A stretch of DNA of 40,339 nt from an uncultured Burkholderiaceae bacterium (GCA_937936215.1 CALGWX010000308.1:1-40339); one strand, 5' to 3'; shown: positions 1-8,665, numbered from the stretch's first letter. The notes: generated by a model not told the origin, from the letters alone. Numbers and translations are program-made.

Positions 1-171
1 GCGGTGCTGTACACGCTGCTGGAGACGGCCAAGCTCAACGCGCTCGATCCGGAGGCGTACCTGCGCTTCGTGCTGGAGCGCATCGCCGAGCAGCCGGTAA
101 ACCGCCTCGGCGAACTGCTGCCGTGGAACTACGCGCGCGAATTGGCGCGAGACGAGCGGCTCACAGCCTGA
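1..171 (+). CDS. IS66-family transposase, C-terminal fragment (cut by window edge)
   Basis: The open frame enters from the left edge and stops at 169-171, giving 56 residues. The peptide has the conserved IS66 TnpC C-terminal pattern: LYTLLETAKLNALDPEAYL, then a short helix and NRLGELLPWNY. IS66 transposases are DDE enzymes that move the element by cutting at its inverted repeats. Only the C-terminal domain is visible here, so whether the enzyme is intact cannot be judged. The element's right end follows 41 bases downstream, which supports the assignment. The family call is firm; the subgroup is unknown. Confidence 0.85.
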   Translation, partial: AVLYTLLETAKLNALDPEAYLRFVLERIAEQPVNRLGELLPWNYARELARDERLTA

Positions 172-212
172 AACCCGGCGCCGCCGTCAAGGTGCGGCGA
201 GCGGACGCTTAC
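1..212 (+). mobile_element. Right end of an IS66-type insertion sequence
   Basis: After the transposase stop codon a short non-coding tail ends in GCGAGCGGACGCTTAC at 197-212. Read on the other strand it begins GTAAGCGTCC, the usual IS66-family terminal inverted repeat start. The element therefore probably ends at 212. The left end and the 8-bp target duplication lie outside the window, so the boundary is inferred from one end only. Confidence 0.7.
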
Positions 213-376
213 CTTCCAACCGCGCTCCAGGCGCCGGCGGTGGCAGCCACCTGCACGGGCGAGCAGCCTGTGGCCGCGGCGGTCTGCGAAAAGTCTCTCG
301 CCAGGAGATTGCAACCGTTCGGCGCCTTCGGCGAGGTACCGGCATCAGGGCGCCGCCCACCGCCGCCGCAAGCCGA

Positions 377-937
377 TCAGTCGACTCTCACTGCCCCGGT
401 GGCCTTGACCGTCACCGAGCTGGACTTCGGGCCCGCAGCGAGCGAGAAGCTCGCCGCGCCATTTGCGGCGCCGAGTCCGTTGAAGCGCACGAACGCGGTC
501 GGGCCCGTGAGCTGCACGGCGCGGTCGATTTCTCCGCGCACGCGGATCGGAGCAGGGGCCGCCGCGCCGTCGACGTCGCAGGCGCCATCGCCGTCCGCGT
601 CGTAGCAGGCGATCGTGCGCCCGCTCCACGAAGTCGCCGCGATCGTCCCTAAGCACGAGCCGCCGTCGTCGCTCGGGCACACGAGTACCGACTTGTTTCG
701 CCTGACGGCCTCTGTACGCGCCTCCACCAACAGCGAGTACAGCGTCTGCGCGCTGCTTCGGGCGCGGTTGGCGTTCATCAGGTCGACCATGCTGGGCGCG
801 GCCAGCCCGAGGAGGATCGCGGAGATCGAGGTGGCGACCATGATCTCCAGGAGCGTCAGGCCGAATTGGGTGCCCGCCGGCGGCGGCGAACTACGCCGTG
901 CGGTATGGATTGAGTGGATGCGATGGCTCATGGGCAT
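377..937 (-). CDS. FimT/GspH-type minor pseudopilin
   Basis: 186 residues. A type III (prepilin-type) signal is present: FG|LTLLEIMV, with Gly at -1 and Glu at +5 of the mature protein, followed by a hydrophobic helix (about residues 27-50). Such proteins are cleaved and N-methylated by PilD and assemble in the inner membrane as minor pilins that help start type IV pilus assembly. The head has a Cys pair (C87, C95) and an acidic loop at D113-D121 that resembles an EF-hand loop. It stands alone here, next to an IS66 end and away from the main pil operon. An alternative ATG lies 6 bases downstream of the chosen start. The family is clear; the exact role (fimT or gspH) is not. Confidence 0.85.
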   Translation of the reverse strand: MPMSHRIHSIHTARRSSPPPAGTQFGLTLLEIMVATSISAILLGLAAPSMVDLMNANRARSSAQTLYSLLVEARTEAVRRNKSVLVCPSDDGGSCLGTIAATSWSGRTIACYDADGDGACDVDGAAAPAPIRVRGEIDRAVQLTGPTAFVRFNGLGAANGAASFSLAAGPKSSSVTVKATGAVRVD

Positions 938-1355
938 TGCCGCCGGGGTCGCTCTTGCCGAGCTGCGAGCTCATTGTTGGAGCGGCCCTTGGATCGAGGA
1001 ACCTGGGCTGCCCTTGCTGGTGCCGTGCGCCCGATGAGTGGCACCGGAACTGCCGATGTGAGCGCCCATTGACTTGCCCAAGCATCTGAATTCATTAGGA
1101 CTTTTGGTGCTGAACCGCAGGCCACGCCCCTCGGGAAACGCATCCGAGTGGGCATTCGCCGCCTCGCGGCGCCCGCGCCGGACTCAGGCGCCGAAGGCTG
1201 ATGCTCGCCCTGAGAGGCTTAGGCCGAGCCCGGTGTGTGGGCAGCTGACCACGAACGTTCATCAGCCACGGCCAGCGCGGCGGCGGCCCGCAGGTTGCAC
1301 TCGCCGTCGTCCGCCCCTTTCGGCCGCGCCGTCGATAGATGCGGCCCCGTGGTCG
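938..1355. other. Intergenic region upstream of the lone fimT-like gene
   Basis: 418 bases between the pseudopilin start and the symporter stop. Long open frames on both strands here are out-of-frame extensions from neighbouring genes. A locally AT-richer patch at about 1074-1110 could hold the promoter of the minus-strand pseudopilin gene, but I see no convincing -35/-10 pair, terminator or RNA gene. Confidence 0.4.
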
Positions 1356-2825
1356 CTACGGCCGCACGTGCGGCTGCGCCGCCGCGTGCCCGTGCCGCGC
1401 GCGGTGCTCGCGATGGGCGCGGTTGCCGGCGGTCGGCAGCAGCGAGCCCACCACCATGCCGACGCCGGCCAGGATCAGCCCGGCCAGCACGGAGGGGATC
1501 GCCTCGCCCAGCGGCGTGAGCGTCAGCAGGCCCCAGGTGCTCATGCCGAGGACGATCGACCACACGGCGCCCTGCGAGGTCGCTCGCTCCCAGTACAGGC
1601 CGAGCACCAGCGGCCAGAACGCGCCCACTACCGGGAACTGGTAGGCCATCGCCACCAGTTCGTAGATCGGCGTGCCCTCCATGCGGATCGAGTAGGCGAG
1701 CACGCAGGCGGCGAAGACGGCCAGCGTGATGCGCATCGCGCGCAGCTCGGCCTTGTCGGTCATCGGCAAGAAGTTCTTCAGGATGTTCTGCACGAAGGTG
1801 GTGGTCGGCGCCAGCAGCGTGGCCGAGGCGGTGGACATGATCGCGGAGAGCAGCGCGCCGAAGAACAGCACCTTCAGCCACATCGGCATGTGCTCCATCA
1901 CCAGCGTCGGCAGGATCTTCTGCGCGTCTTCCTTAAGCAGCTCGCCGGCGACCTCGGGCATGACCACGAAGGCGGCGACGCCGATGAACATCGGCACCGC
2001 GGCAAACGCGAGGTACGCGGCGCCGCCGAGGATCGGTCCGCGCACCGCGTTCTTCTCGCTGTTGGCGGCCATCACGCGCTGGAAGACGTCCTGCTGCGGG
2101 ATCGAGCCGATCATGATGGTCACCGCCGCCGACAGCCAGAACAGCCACGCGTGCACGCTGGGTTCGGGGAAGAAGTTGAACATTTCCCTCGCCGAGGCGT
2201 GCGCGACCACGTTGCCGACGCCGCCGGCGAGATCCGCCGCGAACCAGGCGATCAGCGACAGGCCGACGATGATGATCAGCATCTGCACGAAGTCGTTCAG
2301 CGCCACCGACCACATGCCACCAAACACGGTGTAGGTGAGCACCACCGCCGTCCCGATGGCCATGCCCTGCACAGTGGAGATCGCCTCGCCAGACAGCAGG
2401 TGGAACACCAGTCCCAGCGCGGTGATCTGCGCCGCCACCCAGCCCAGGTAGGAGATCGCGATCACCACGGCGCTGAAGATCTCCACGCCACGGCCGTAGC
2501 GCTGGCGGTAGAAGTCGCCGATGGTCAGCAGCTTCAGCCGGTACAGCCTGGCGGCGAAGAACATGCCGACGAAGATCAGGCAGAAGGCGGCACCGAAGGG
2601 GTCCTCGACCGTCTTCTCCAGCCCGCCCTCGATGAACTTGGCCGGCACGCCGAGCACCGTTTCCGAGCCGAACCAGGTGGCGAAGGTGGTCGTCACCACC
2701 ATGACGAGCGGCAGCGAACGGCCGGCCACCGCGTAGTCGGCGGTGTTCTTCACCCGCGTGGCCGCGTACAGCCCGATGACGACCGACACCAGCAGGTAAA
2801 GCACGACGAAGGCAATCAGGGTCAT
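1356..2825 (-). CDS. Sodium:solute symporter family protein
   Basis: 489 residues, almost entirely hydrophobic helices, matching the SSS (SLC5-like) family length of about 480-550. The N-terminal segment has the family hallmarks: a first helix, then YAVAGRSLPLVMVVTTTFAT with a partly unwound helix, and GSETVLGVPAKF. A later segment, FFGALLSAIMSTASATLLAP, is the conserved helix that contributes to the Na+ site. The C-terminus ends in a His/Arg-rich cytoplasmic tail. The family couples uptake of sugars, amino acids, organic acids or choline-like compounds to Na+ entry; the substrate cannot be read from sequence. It starts with ATG at 2825, with no obvious operon partner. Confidence 0.88.
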   Translation of the reverse strand: MTLIAFVVLYLLVSVVIGLYAATRVKNTADYAVAGRSLPLVMVVTTTFATWFGSETVLGVPAKFIEGGLEKTVEDPFGAAFCLIFVGMFFAARLYRLKLLTIGDFYRQRYGRGVEIFSAVVIAISYLGWVAAQITALGLVFHLLSGEAISTVQGMAIGTAVVLTYTVFGGMWSVALNDFVQMLIIIVGLSLIAWFAADLAGGVGNVVAHASAREMFNFFPEPSVHAWLFWLSAAVTIMIGSIPQQDVFQRVMAANSEKNAVRGPILGGAAYLAFAAVPMFIGVAAFVVMPEVAGELLKEDAQKILPTLVMEHMPMWLKVLFFGALLSAIMSTASATLLAPTTTFVQNILKNFLPMTDKAELRAMRITLAVFAACVLAYSIRMEGTPIYELVAMAYQFPVVGAFWPLVLGLYWERATSQGAVWSIVLGMSTWGLLTLTPLGEAIPSVLAGLILAGVGMVVGSLLPTAGNRAHREHRARHGHAAAQPHVRP

Positions 2826-3070
2826 GGCGGCTCAGGCAGCGGTGGGCTGGACGATCAGGCTTTAGCCGAGGGCGACATCGGGGGCAGGGGGTGATGCCGC
2901 CATGCCGGGCGGACGCGCGCGACGATAAGGCTTCGCCCGCCCATGCGACAGGCCAGCGGGCGGCGGGCGTGACGCGCTCGCGACGCTGCGCGGCAGTCCC
3001 CGCAGGCGGACGGCACGGCCCTGTGGTTCGCTGCCCAAGCGCGGGCCGCCCCCGCCGCGGCGCCCCACCC

Positions 3071-3694
3071 TCAGCCGCGCCGCCGCCACTGCTGCCAGCG
3101 CTCGCGGCCGGCAAACACCGGCGCCGACTCCGCCGCGGGCACCGGCTCATCCACGGCGAGCTCGAAGTCGGCCGCCAGCAGCCCGCGCAGTTCGGCCCCA
3201 GTGATGGCAAACGGCGGGCCCCGGCGCGGCTCGGCCGCGGCGTCATCGACGTAGAATAGGCCCGCGAGTTCGCCGCCGGGCTTCAGCAGTCGCGCACAAC
3301 GCATCGCCCAGGCGGGCCACAGCCGCGGCGGCAGCGCGGCGAGGAAGGCACGCTCGACGATGACGTCGAACGGCTCGGCGTCGAAGGCGAAGAAGTCCGC
3401 CCGCTGCACGCGAGAAGCGTGCGCCGGCCCGAGCGCGGCGCGGGCGCGGTCCACCGCCGCCTGCGCGTAGTCGATCGCCAGCGCCTCTACGCCGCGCGCC
3501 GCCAGCAAGGCCACTTCCTGCGCCGAGCCGCAACCGGGCACCAGCACCCGCGCGCCAGAGGGCAGGCCGCCGGCATCCAGCCAGCGCACGAGGGCCCGCG
3601 GCGCCTCGCGCGCCTCCCACGGCGTGAAGCCGGCGGCGAAGCGCTCGTCCCAGAAGTCGGGCTGCGACGGGTCGCGGCTGCGGAACTCAGCCAT
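3071..3694 (-). CDS. TPMT-family SAM-dependent methyltransferase
   Basis: 207 residues. The N-terminus carries DFWDERFAAGFTPWE, typical of the thiopurine methyltransferase/halide methyltransferase family. It is followed by the SAM-binding motif VLVPGCGSAQE (about residues 50-60) and the acidic end of strand two (ALAIDYAQAAVD). A Rossmann-type fold using S-adenosylmethionine is therefore expected, in the cytoplasm. Family members methylate thiols, halides or metalloids such as tellurite; the substrate is not predictable here. The gene sits alone between the symporter and ubiB, in the same direction. Confidence 0.82.
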   Translation of the reverse strand: MAEFRSRDPSQPDFWDERFAAGFTPWEAREAPRALVRWLDAGGLPSGARVLVPGCGSAQEVALLAARGVEALAIDYAQAAVDRARAALGPAHASRVQRADFFAFDAEPFDVIVERAFLAALPPRLWPAWAMRCARLLKPGGELAGLFYVDDAAAEPRRGPPFAITGAELRGLLAADFELAVDEPVPAAESAPVFAGRERWQQWRRRG

Positions 3695-3813
3695 TCGGTC
3701 CAGCCGTCTTCGGCGGTGCCGCGCGGCCGGCTGCCCGTCGCGGCGACGTCGGCGCTTCCGCCTGGCCTCGGTCGCACGCGCAACCGCGTCTCATGGCCGA
3801 CCCGGCGCCTCCC

Positions 3814-5385
3814 TCACCGCCCTGGCAGCGGCATGCCCAGGAACGCCCATGCCGCCATGATCGCCAGCGCCGCCAGCGAGGTGATGCCGATCAGCAGCAG
3901 GCGGTTGCGCCGCTCCGTCTCCTGCCGAAGCCGGCGCAGTTCGACGAGCATGCGGTCCTGCCGCGAGGTGTCCGCCAGCGCCTGGTGCACCAACCGCGGC
4001 AACTGCGGCAGGATGTGCGTCCACTGCGCCGCCTCGACCTTCAGCCGCTCCTCCAGCCGCTTGAAGCCGAGCTGGTCCTGCATCCAGCGCTCGAGGAACG
4101 GCTTGGCGGTCTTCCACAGGTCGAGGTCGGGGTCGAGCTGGCGGCCCAGCCCCTCGATGTTCAGCAGCGTCTTCTGCAGCAGCACCAGCTGCGGCTGGAT
4201 CTCGACGTTGAAGCGGCGGCTGGCCTCGAACAGCCGCAGCAGCACCTGGCCGAACGAGATCTCCTTCAGCGGCCGGTCGAAGATCGGCTCGCACACGGCG
4301 CGGATCGCCGACTCCAGTTCGTCCACGCGCGTGTTGGGCGGCACCCAGCCGCTTTCGACGTGCAGTTCGGCCACCCGCTTGTAGTCGCGGCGGAAGAAGG
4401 CGAGGAAGTTTTGCGCCAGGTAGTTCTTGTCGTTGTCCGACAGCGTGCCGACGATGCCGAAGTCCAGCGCGATCCAGCTGCCGAAGTACTCGCCGCGGTC
4501 GCAGACGTAGATGTTCCCCGGGTGCATGTCGGCGTGGAAAAAGCCGTCGCGCAGCGCCTGCGTGAAGAAGATCTCCACCGCCGAGGCGGACAGCCGCTGG
4601 ATGTCGATGCCCGCCTCGCGCAGCCGCTGCACCTGGCTCACCGGGATGCCGTGCATGCGCTCCATCACGATGACGTTCTCGCCGCAGTAGTCCCAGTACA
4701 TCTCCGGGATCCGCAGCAGCCGCGAGCCCTCGAAGTTACGCCGCAGCTGCGAGGCGTTGGCCGCCTCGCGCATCAGGTCGAGTTCGTCGTGCAGGTACTT
4801 GTCGAACTCGGCCACCACCTCGCGCGGCCGCAGCCGCTTGCCGTCGCGCCACAGCTTCTCCACCAGCAGGGCGGCGGTCTCCAGCAGGCCGAGGTCCTTG
4901 TCGATCGCCGCGCGCATCCCGGGCCGCAGCACCTTGACCGCCACCTCGCGCCCGGCCAGCTTGCCGTCCTTCAGCACCGCGAAGTGCACCTGCGCGATCG
5001 AGGCGCTGGCCACCGGCTCGCGCTCGAAGCGGGCGAAGACGTCGTCGAGCGTGCGGCCCAGCCCGCGCTCGATCTCGCGCACGGCGACGGCGGAATCGAA
5101 CGGCGGCACGCGGTCCTGCAGCCGCGCCAGCTCGTCGGCCACGTCCGCGGGCAGCAGGTCGCGCCGCGTGGACAGCACCTGGCCAAACTTGACGAAAATG
5201 GGCCCCAGGTCTTCCAGCGCCCGCCGCAGCCGCACGCCGCGCGGCTCCTGCAGATGGCGGCCGAAGGTCACCACCCGCACCAGCCGCTGCAGCGCCGGGC
5301 TCTTCAGGCTCGAAAGGACGATCTCGTCCAGCCCGAAGCGGAAGACGGTCAGGACGATGCGAACGAGCCGGAAGAGGCGCGTCAC
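3814..5385 (-). CDS. ubiB: UbiB, ubiquinone biosynthesis atypical kinase/ATPase
   Basis: 523 residues from a GTG start that overlaps the ubiJ stop by four bases (GTGA). The ABC1/ADCK/UbiB signatures are present in order: the KxGQ motif (KFGQ, 66-69), the Ala-rich nucleotide loop VASASIAQVH (125-134), the VAVKV lysine (K151), the catalytic stretch HADMHPGN, and the LDFG metal-binding motif. Two hydrophobic helices close the protein, as in E. coli UbiB (546 aa). UbiB is an ATPase that supports the membrane-associated Ubi complex and coenzyme Q synthesis. A much longer upstream open frame exists but runs antisense-free through ubiJ out of frame, so the GTG is preferred. Confidence 0.95.
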   Translation of the reverse strand: MTRLFRLVRIVLTVFRFGLDEIVLSSLKSPALQRLVRVVTFGRHLQEPRGVRLRRALEDLGPIFVKFGQVLSTRRDLLPADVADELARLQDRVPPFDSAVAVREIERGLGRTLDDVFARFEREPVASASIAQVHFAVLKDGKLAGREVAVKVLRPGMRAAIDKDLGLLETAALLVEKLWRDGKRLRPREVVAEFDKYLHDELDLMREAANASQLRRNFEGSRLLRIPEMYWDYCGENVIVMERMHGIPVSQVQRLREAGIDIQRLSASAVEIFFTQALRDGFFHADMHPGNIYVCDRGEYFGSWIALDFGIVGTLSDNDKNYLAQNFLAFFRRDYKRVAELHVESGWVPPNTRVDELESAIRAVCEPIFDRPLKEISFGQVLLRLFEASRRFNVEIQPQLVLLQKTLLNIEGLGRQLDPDLDLWKTAKPFLERWMQDQLGFKRLEERLKVEAAQWTHILPQLPRLVHQALADTSRQDRMLVELRRLRQETERRNRLLLIGITSLAALAIMAAWAFLGMPLPGR

Positions 5386-5972
5386 GGCGCTCGCTTCTGC
5401 CCCGCCAGCAACTCGATGCGCTTGCCCAGCCGCTCGACGTCGTCGCGCAGCCGCGCCACCTCGGCGGCGAAGGCGACCATCTCCTGCCGCGACACCAGCA
5501 TCGGGTTCTCGGCGACGAGATAGTCCGCCGTTTGCGCCGCCAGCCTGCCGCCGGCCTCGCGCGCGGCGGCCAGCGCTGCTCGTAACAGGCCAACGATGCG
5601 CACCGCCGCCGCGTCGCCGACGAAGCGCGACAGCTCTTCCTCCGGCTCCGGCCGCAGCTTCTGCAGCACGTTCGACAGCGCCTGCGCGAACTCCGCATCG
5701 CCTTCGAGCCGCACGTTGCGCAGCGCCGCCTTGGGCTCGAGCAGCACGCGCGGCAGCGCCGCCGGATCGACGCTGAGCGTCACCGTCGGCGCGCCGGCAT
5801 CGGCGGCAAAACTGCCGCCATCGACGATGCCGAGCTGAACCTGGAACGGCGCTGCCTGCAGCCGCGCGCTGCGGCCGGCAAACGGCGCCAGCGCGGCCCG
5901 CGCCCATGGCTCGCGTGAAAGCAGGTGATTGAGCGCCGCCGCGGCAGCGCTGGAAGCGATCTGGTCGAGCAC
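5382..5972 (-). CDS. ubiJ: UbiJ, SCP2-domain ubiquinone biosynthesis accessory factor
   Basis: 196 residues from a GTG at 5972. This start puts the family-typical opening (ALNHLLSREPWARAAL then PFAGRSARL) near the N-terminus, and the length fits E. coli UbiJ (201 aa). Another GTG at 6038 would add 22 unconserved residues. The first two thirds resemble the lipid-binding SCP2 fold. The C-terminal 40 or so residues form a heptad-like coiled coil (about FAAEVARLRDDVERLGKRI). UbiJ is thought to bind lipid intermediates and, with UbiK, to hold the soluble Ubi complex together. The gene lies directly before ubiB with a 4-base overlap, which indicates translational coupling. Confidence 0.88.
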   Translation of the reverse strand: MLDQIASSAAAAALNHLLSREPWARAALAPFAGRSARLQAAPFQVQLGIVDGGSFAADAGAPTVTLSVDPAALPRVLLEPKAALRNVRLEGDAEFAQALSNVLQKLRPEPEEELSRFVGDAAAVRIVGLLRAALAAAREAGGRLAAQTADYLVAENPMLVSRQEMVAFAAEVARLRDDVERLGKRIELLAGQKRAP

Positions 5973-6424
5973 GTCGTCAGCCTGCGATGTCTTGCCGTCC
6001 GCCGAACTGCGTTGCCACTGGCCGCGGCGCGTAGCCACCTAAGCGCCGTGACGCCGCTGCCTGCTGCTTCACCTCCGCCACCGCGCACCCGACCCAGGCA
6101 ACGGGCCGCAGCCACGAAACACCGGCGCCAGCGTTGCAGCGAGATTTCGTGCACCCCCGTCGGCGCGATTGGACGCACCAAAAAACCGGGGCGCCCAAGA
6201 GCGCCCCGATTGTGGCAGAACGGCCCCGCGCAGGCCGCGGGTTTTCAGCGCTGGCGAGGCGATCGCTGCAAACGCTCCTAGCCTTCGCCTGCCAAGCGAC
6301 CCCTGCCGCGCCGCACCGCGAGCATCGCCGGCGCAGACAACCGCAGCCGACTTCTCGTTCCGCGACCGCTCAGTTAGCAGCGAGATGCCAGCAAGCAGCC
6401 AACCGTTGCTGCCGACTACCGCGC
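5973..6424. other. Spacer between the Tim44-domain gene and ubiJ
   Basis: 452 bases with no supported gene. It holds a strong minus-strand terminator (6180-6208) and, at 6369-6423, an imperfect second copy of the last codons of the upstream Tim44-domain gene. The terminator implies that ubiJ-ubiB has its own promoter between about 5980 and 6180, but I cannot point to clear promoter hexamers. Confidence 0.5.
6180..6208 (-). terminator. Rho-independent terminator after the Tim44-domain gene
   Basis: On the minus strand the stem CGGGGCGC, a six-base loop and GCGCCCCG (6187-6208) are followed by a run of six T (6180-6185). It lies about 215 bases downstream of the Tim44-domain gene and separates the DUF971-ubiE-Tim44 transcript from ubiJ-ubiB. 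Confidence 0.85.
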
Positions 6425-6478
6425 TCAGTTCAGCTGCTGGATACCGGCGAGCAACCAGCCGCTGCTGCCGTCGACCGG
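6369..6478 (-). repeat. Imperfect tandem duplication of the 3' end of the Tim44-domain gene
   Basis: The segment 6424-6478 (last codons of the gene, encoding SGWLLAGIQQLN and stop) and the next segment 6369-6423 align with an offset of about 55 bases. Both start CTCAGTT on the plus strand and both contain GCTGCCG near their far end. In the downstream copy the shifted frame still spells NGWLLAGISLL. It looks like an old tandem duplication that has since diverged. Confidence 0.7.
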
Positions 6479-7396
6479 CTTGGTGAGGTTCCACACCTCG
6501 TCGAACTGCTCCAGTTCGCCGTCGACGCGCATCGTGCCGGTGAAGCGCACGCTGGCCAAGTGCTCTTGCGCGTCGTGCTCGATGCCCAGCAGCTTGGCAT
6601 CGAGTGTGACCACCTCGCTCGACTCCACCTTGCCGCGGCGGCGCAGCTCGTGTGTGAGCGCGGTGAACATCTCCTGCGTCGTGAACTCGGCCAGCTCGTC
6701 GAGGTTGTTGGCGGTCCACGCCTGCTGCAGGCGGTTGAAGTAGGTGCGCGCGTGCTTGAGAAAGCCCTCGGTGTCGAAGTCCGCCGGGATGCCCCACGGC
6801 TCATCGACGCTGCGGCGGCCACCGAGCAGTTCGTCCATCGCCGAGCCCGGCCGCGCGCCGACCACCGGCGCCGGCGCGGCCGAGCGCGCCGTCACGGTCT
6901 CGTCACGCTCGCGCGGCATCGGGTTGAACGACGGGCCACCCGCGCCCTGCCAGGTGGGCGGCGGCTGCGCGCCGGCGTAGGCCGGCTGCGCGGGCCGCGC
7001 GCGGCGCATCAGGAAGCCGATCGCCACCACGGCCAGCAGGCCGAGCAGCATCACCATCAGGAGCATCGCGAACGCCTCGCCGAAGCCGAGCCAAGAGGCG
7101 AGCGCCGCCAGGCCCAGCCCCGCGGCCAGGCCCATCAGCGCGCCGCGCCAGGGGCTAGTGGCACGCGTGGCGGCCGCGGCGCCGGCGTTGGCCGCCGCGG
7201 GCTGCGCGGCCGAAGGCTGCTGCGGGGCGGCCTGCGGCGCCTGCGGCTTCTGCGGCGGAACGGCCTGCCGCTGCTGCATCGTCTGCGACGGCTTGCCGAA
7301 GCTCATGCCGCCACCAAGACGGCGCTGCGCTTCGGCCTCGAAGGAGAGGGTGGCGGCGAAGGTGCCAATCACCAGCCCGACGATCCACTTGTTCAT
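6425..7396 (-). CDS. Tim44-like domain membrane protein
   Basis: 323 residues from an ATG at 7396, preceded by GGAG at a good distance. It has an N-terminal signal-like segment (residues 1-23, ending AEA), a Gln/Pro/Ala-rich linker, and two hydrophobic helices (about 86-130, GALMGLAAGLGLAAL and AMLLMVMLLGLLAVV). A C-terminal Tim44/MBA1-like domain of about 130 residues (FLKHARTYFNRLQQAW to the end) follows. This family occurs beside ubiE/ubiB in betaproteobacteria; the function is unproven, though Tim44-like domains bind membranes or lipids. The 3' end is imperfectly repeated just downstream (6369-6423). Confidence 0.85.
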   Translation of the reverse strand: MNKWIVGLVIGTFAATLSFEAEAQRRLGGGMSFGKPSQTMQQRQAVPPQKPQAPQAAPQQPSAAQPAAANAGAAAATRATSPWRGALMGLAAGLGLAALASWLGFGEAFAMLLMVMLLGLLAVVAIGFLMRRARPAQPAYAGAQPPPTWQGAGGPSFNPMPRERDETVTARSAAPAPVVGARPGSAMDELLGGRRSVDEPWGIPADFDTEGFLKHARTYFNRLQQAWTANNLDELAEFTTQEMFTALTHELRRRGKVESSEVVTLDAKLLGIEHDAQEHLASVRFTGTMRVDGELEQFDEVWNLTKPVDGSSGWLLAGIQQLN

Positions 7397-7470
7397 CGCG
7401 ATCTCCAAAAACTCGTCACCTTCGGTGCCGCAGCCGCGCACGCGGGCGGCGTGGCGCAAAGCGGCAGTGA

Positions 7471-8223
7471 CTAGAACTTCCGCCCGACATGCAGGGCGCA
7501 CACCCCCGCCGTCAGATTGAACCATTGGACTTGCTCGAGCCCCGCCTGTTCCATCATGCGGGCGAGTTCGTCCTGCGGCGGATGCATGCGGATCGACTCG
7601 GCAAGGTAGCGATAACTGTCGCTGTCGCCCGCCACCTTGCTCCCCAACCATGGCAGCACGGAAAACGAATAAGCATCGTAAAGTGGCGCCAGCGGCGCCC
7701 ACACCCGGGAAAACTCCAACACGAGGACTTTCCCTCCCGGGCGGATCACGCGCCGCATCTCGGCCAGTGCGACCTCCTTGTGCGTCATGTTGCGCAGGCC
7801 GAAGGCGACCGACACCACGTCGAAGCTGTCGTCGGCGAAGGGCAGGCGCTCGGCGTCGCACTGCACGAGCGGCAGCATCACGCCCTTGTCGAGCAGCTTG
7901 TCGCGGCCGGCGCGCAGCATCGACTCGTTGATGTCGCTGAGCACCACCAGGCCGGCGTCGCCGGCGCGCTCGGCGAACGCGCGCGCGAGGTCGCCGGTGC
8001 CGCCAGCGATGTCGAGCACCCGCATCCCCGGCCGCACGTCGGCCTGCCGCACCGTGAACGCCTTCCACCAGCGGTGCAGGCCAGCGGACATCAGGTCGTT
8101 CATCAGGTCGTACTTGGTCGCCACCGAATCGAACACGCCGGCGACCTTGCGCGCCTTCTCGAGCTCGTCGACGGTCTCGAAACCGAAATGGGTGGCGCCG
8201 GCGGCTGGCTTCTCTTCGCTCAT
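7471..8223 (-). CDS. ubiE: UbiE, C-methyltransferase of ubiquinone/menaquinone synthesis
   Basis: 250 residues from ATG at 8223, matching the E. coli length (251). Family landmarks are present: FDSVATKYDLMNDLMSAGLH near residue 31-50, the SAM motif VLDIAGGTGDLA (69-80), SDINESML, and FGLRNMTHKEVALAEMRRV. The enzyme transfers a methyl group from SAM to the benzoquinol ring (C-2 of demethylmenaquinol, or the equivalent step in ubiquinone synthesis). It follows the DUF971 gene by 22 bases and precedes the Tim44-domain gene by 74, so the three are probably one transcript, with ubiJ and ubiB next to it. Confidence 0.96.
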   Translation of the reverse strand: MSEEKPAAGATHFGFETVDELEKARKVAGVFDSVATKYDLMNDLMSAGLHRWWKAFTVRQADVRPGMRVLDIAGGTGDLARAFAERAGDAGLVVLSDINESMLRAGRDKLLDKGVMLPLVQCDAERLPFADDSFDVVSVAFGLRNMTHKEVALAEMRRVIRPGGKVLVLEFSRVWAPLAPLYDAYSFSVLPWLGSKVAGDSDSYRYLAESIRMHPPQDELARMMEQAGLEQVQWFNLTAGVCALHVGRKF

Positions 8224-8245
8224 CGGCAGCGCGGGGAAGGGGAAA

Positions 8246-8665
8246 TCAGGGCTTGCCACAGGCGCGGCCGGCGGCAGGCATGGAGGTAGGACTCGCCGCG
8301 GGGTCGCGGCTGGCGCCGGCGGCCTCCAGCTGCTCCAGGTACTCGGCCCACAGCCGCTCTTGGTCGACGCCGAGTTCGTACAGGTAGCGCCAGGAGTAGA
8401 TGCCGGAATCGTGGCCGTCGGAAAACGTCGGCCGCACGGCGTAGTGGCCGACCGGCTCCAGCTCGAGAATCGTGACGTCGCGCTTGCCGACCTGCAGCGT
8501 CTCCTGCCCCGGCCCGTGGCCGCGCACCTCCGCTGACGGCGAATACACGCGCAGGAACTCGAACGGCAGCTTGAATACGCGGCCGTCGTCGAACGCGACT
8601 TCAAGCACGCGCGAGGCGGCGTGCAACGTGATCTCGGTGGGTGAAGGGTCTTGAGACATCGTCAT
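8246..8665 (-). CDS. DUF971 / gamma-butyrobetaine hydroxylase-like N-terminal domain protein
   Basis: 139 residues. The core (PTEITLHAASRVLEVAFDDG, then LPFEFLRVYSPSAEVRGHG, and a YSWRYLYELG motif) is the DUF971 fold, which in eukaryotic gamma-butyrobetaine hydroxylase forms the N-terminal domain. Stand-alone bacterial copies commonly sit beside ubiE, as here, and have been proposed to bind metal or Fe-S; no Cys/His zinc cluster is obvious in this copy. The start is ambiguous between ATG 8665 and ATG 8659 (ATGACGATG), both without a strong ribosome binding site. It is probably the first gene of the ubiE transcript. Confidence 0.85.
   Translation of the reverse strand: MTMSQDPSPTEITLHAASRVLEVAFDDGRVFKLPFEFLRVYSPSAEVRGHGPGQETLQVGKRDVTILELEPVGHYAVRPTFSDGHDSGIYSWRYLYELGVDQERLWAEYLEQLEAAGASRDPAASPTSMPAAGRACGKP

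Noticed and set aside
1074..2894. 606-codon plus-strand open frame
   Set aside because: It lies antisense to the symporter, is rich in His/Arg/Gln as expected of a reverse-strand frame in GC-rich coding DNA, and matches no family.
3793..5523. 576-codon plus-strand open frame
   Set aside because: It lies antisense to ubiB and part of ubiJ, with shadow-like composition; the minus strand has clear family motifs.
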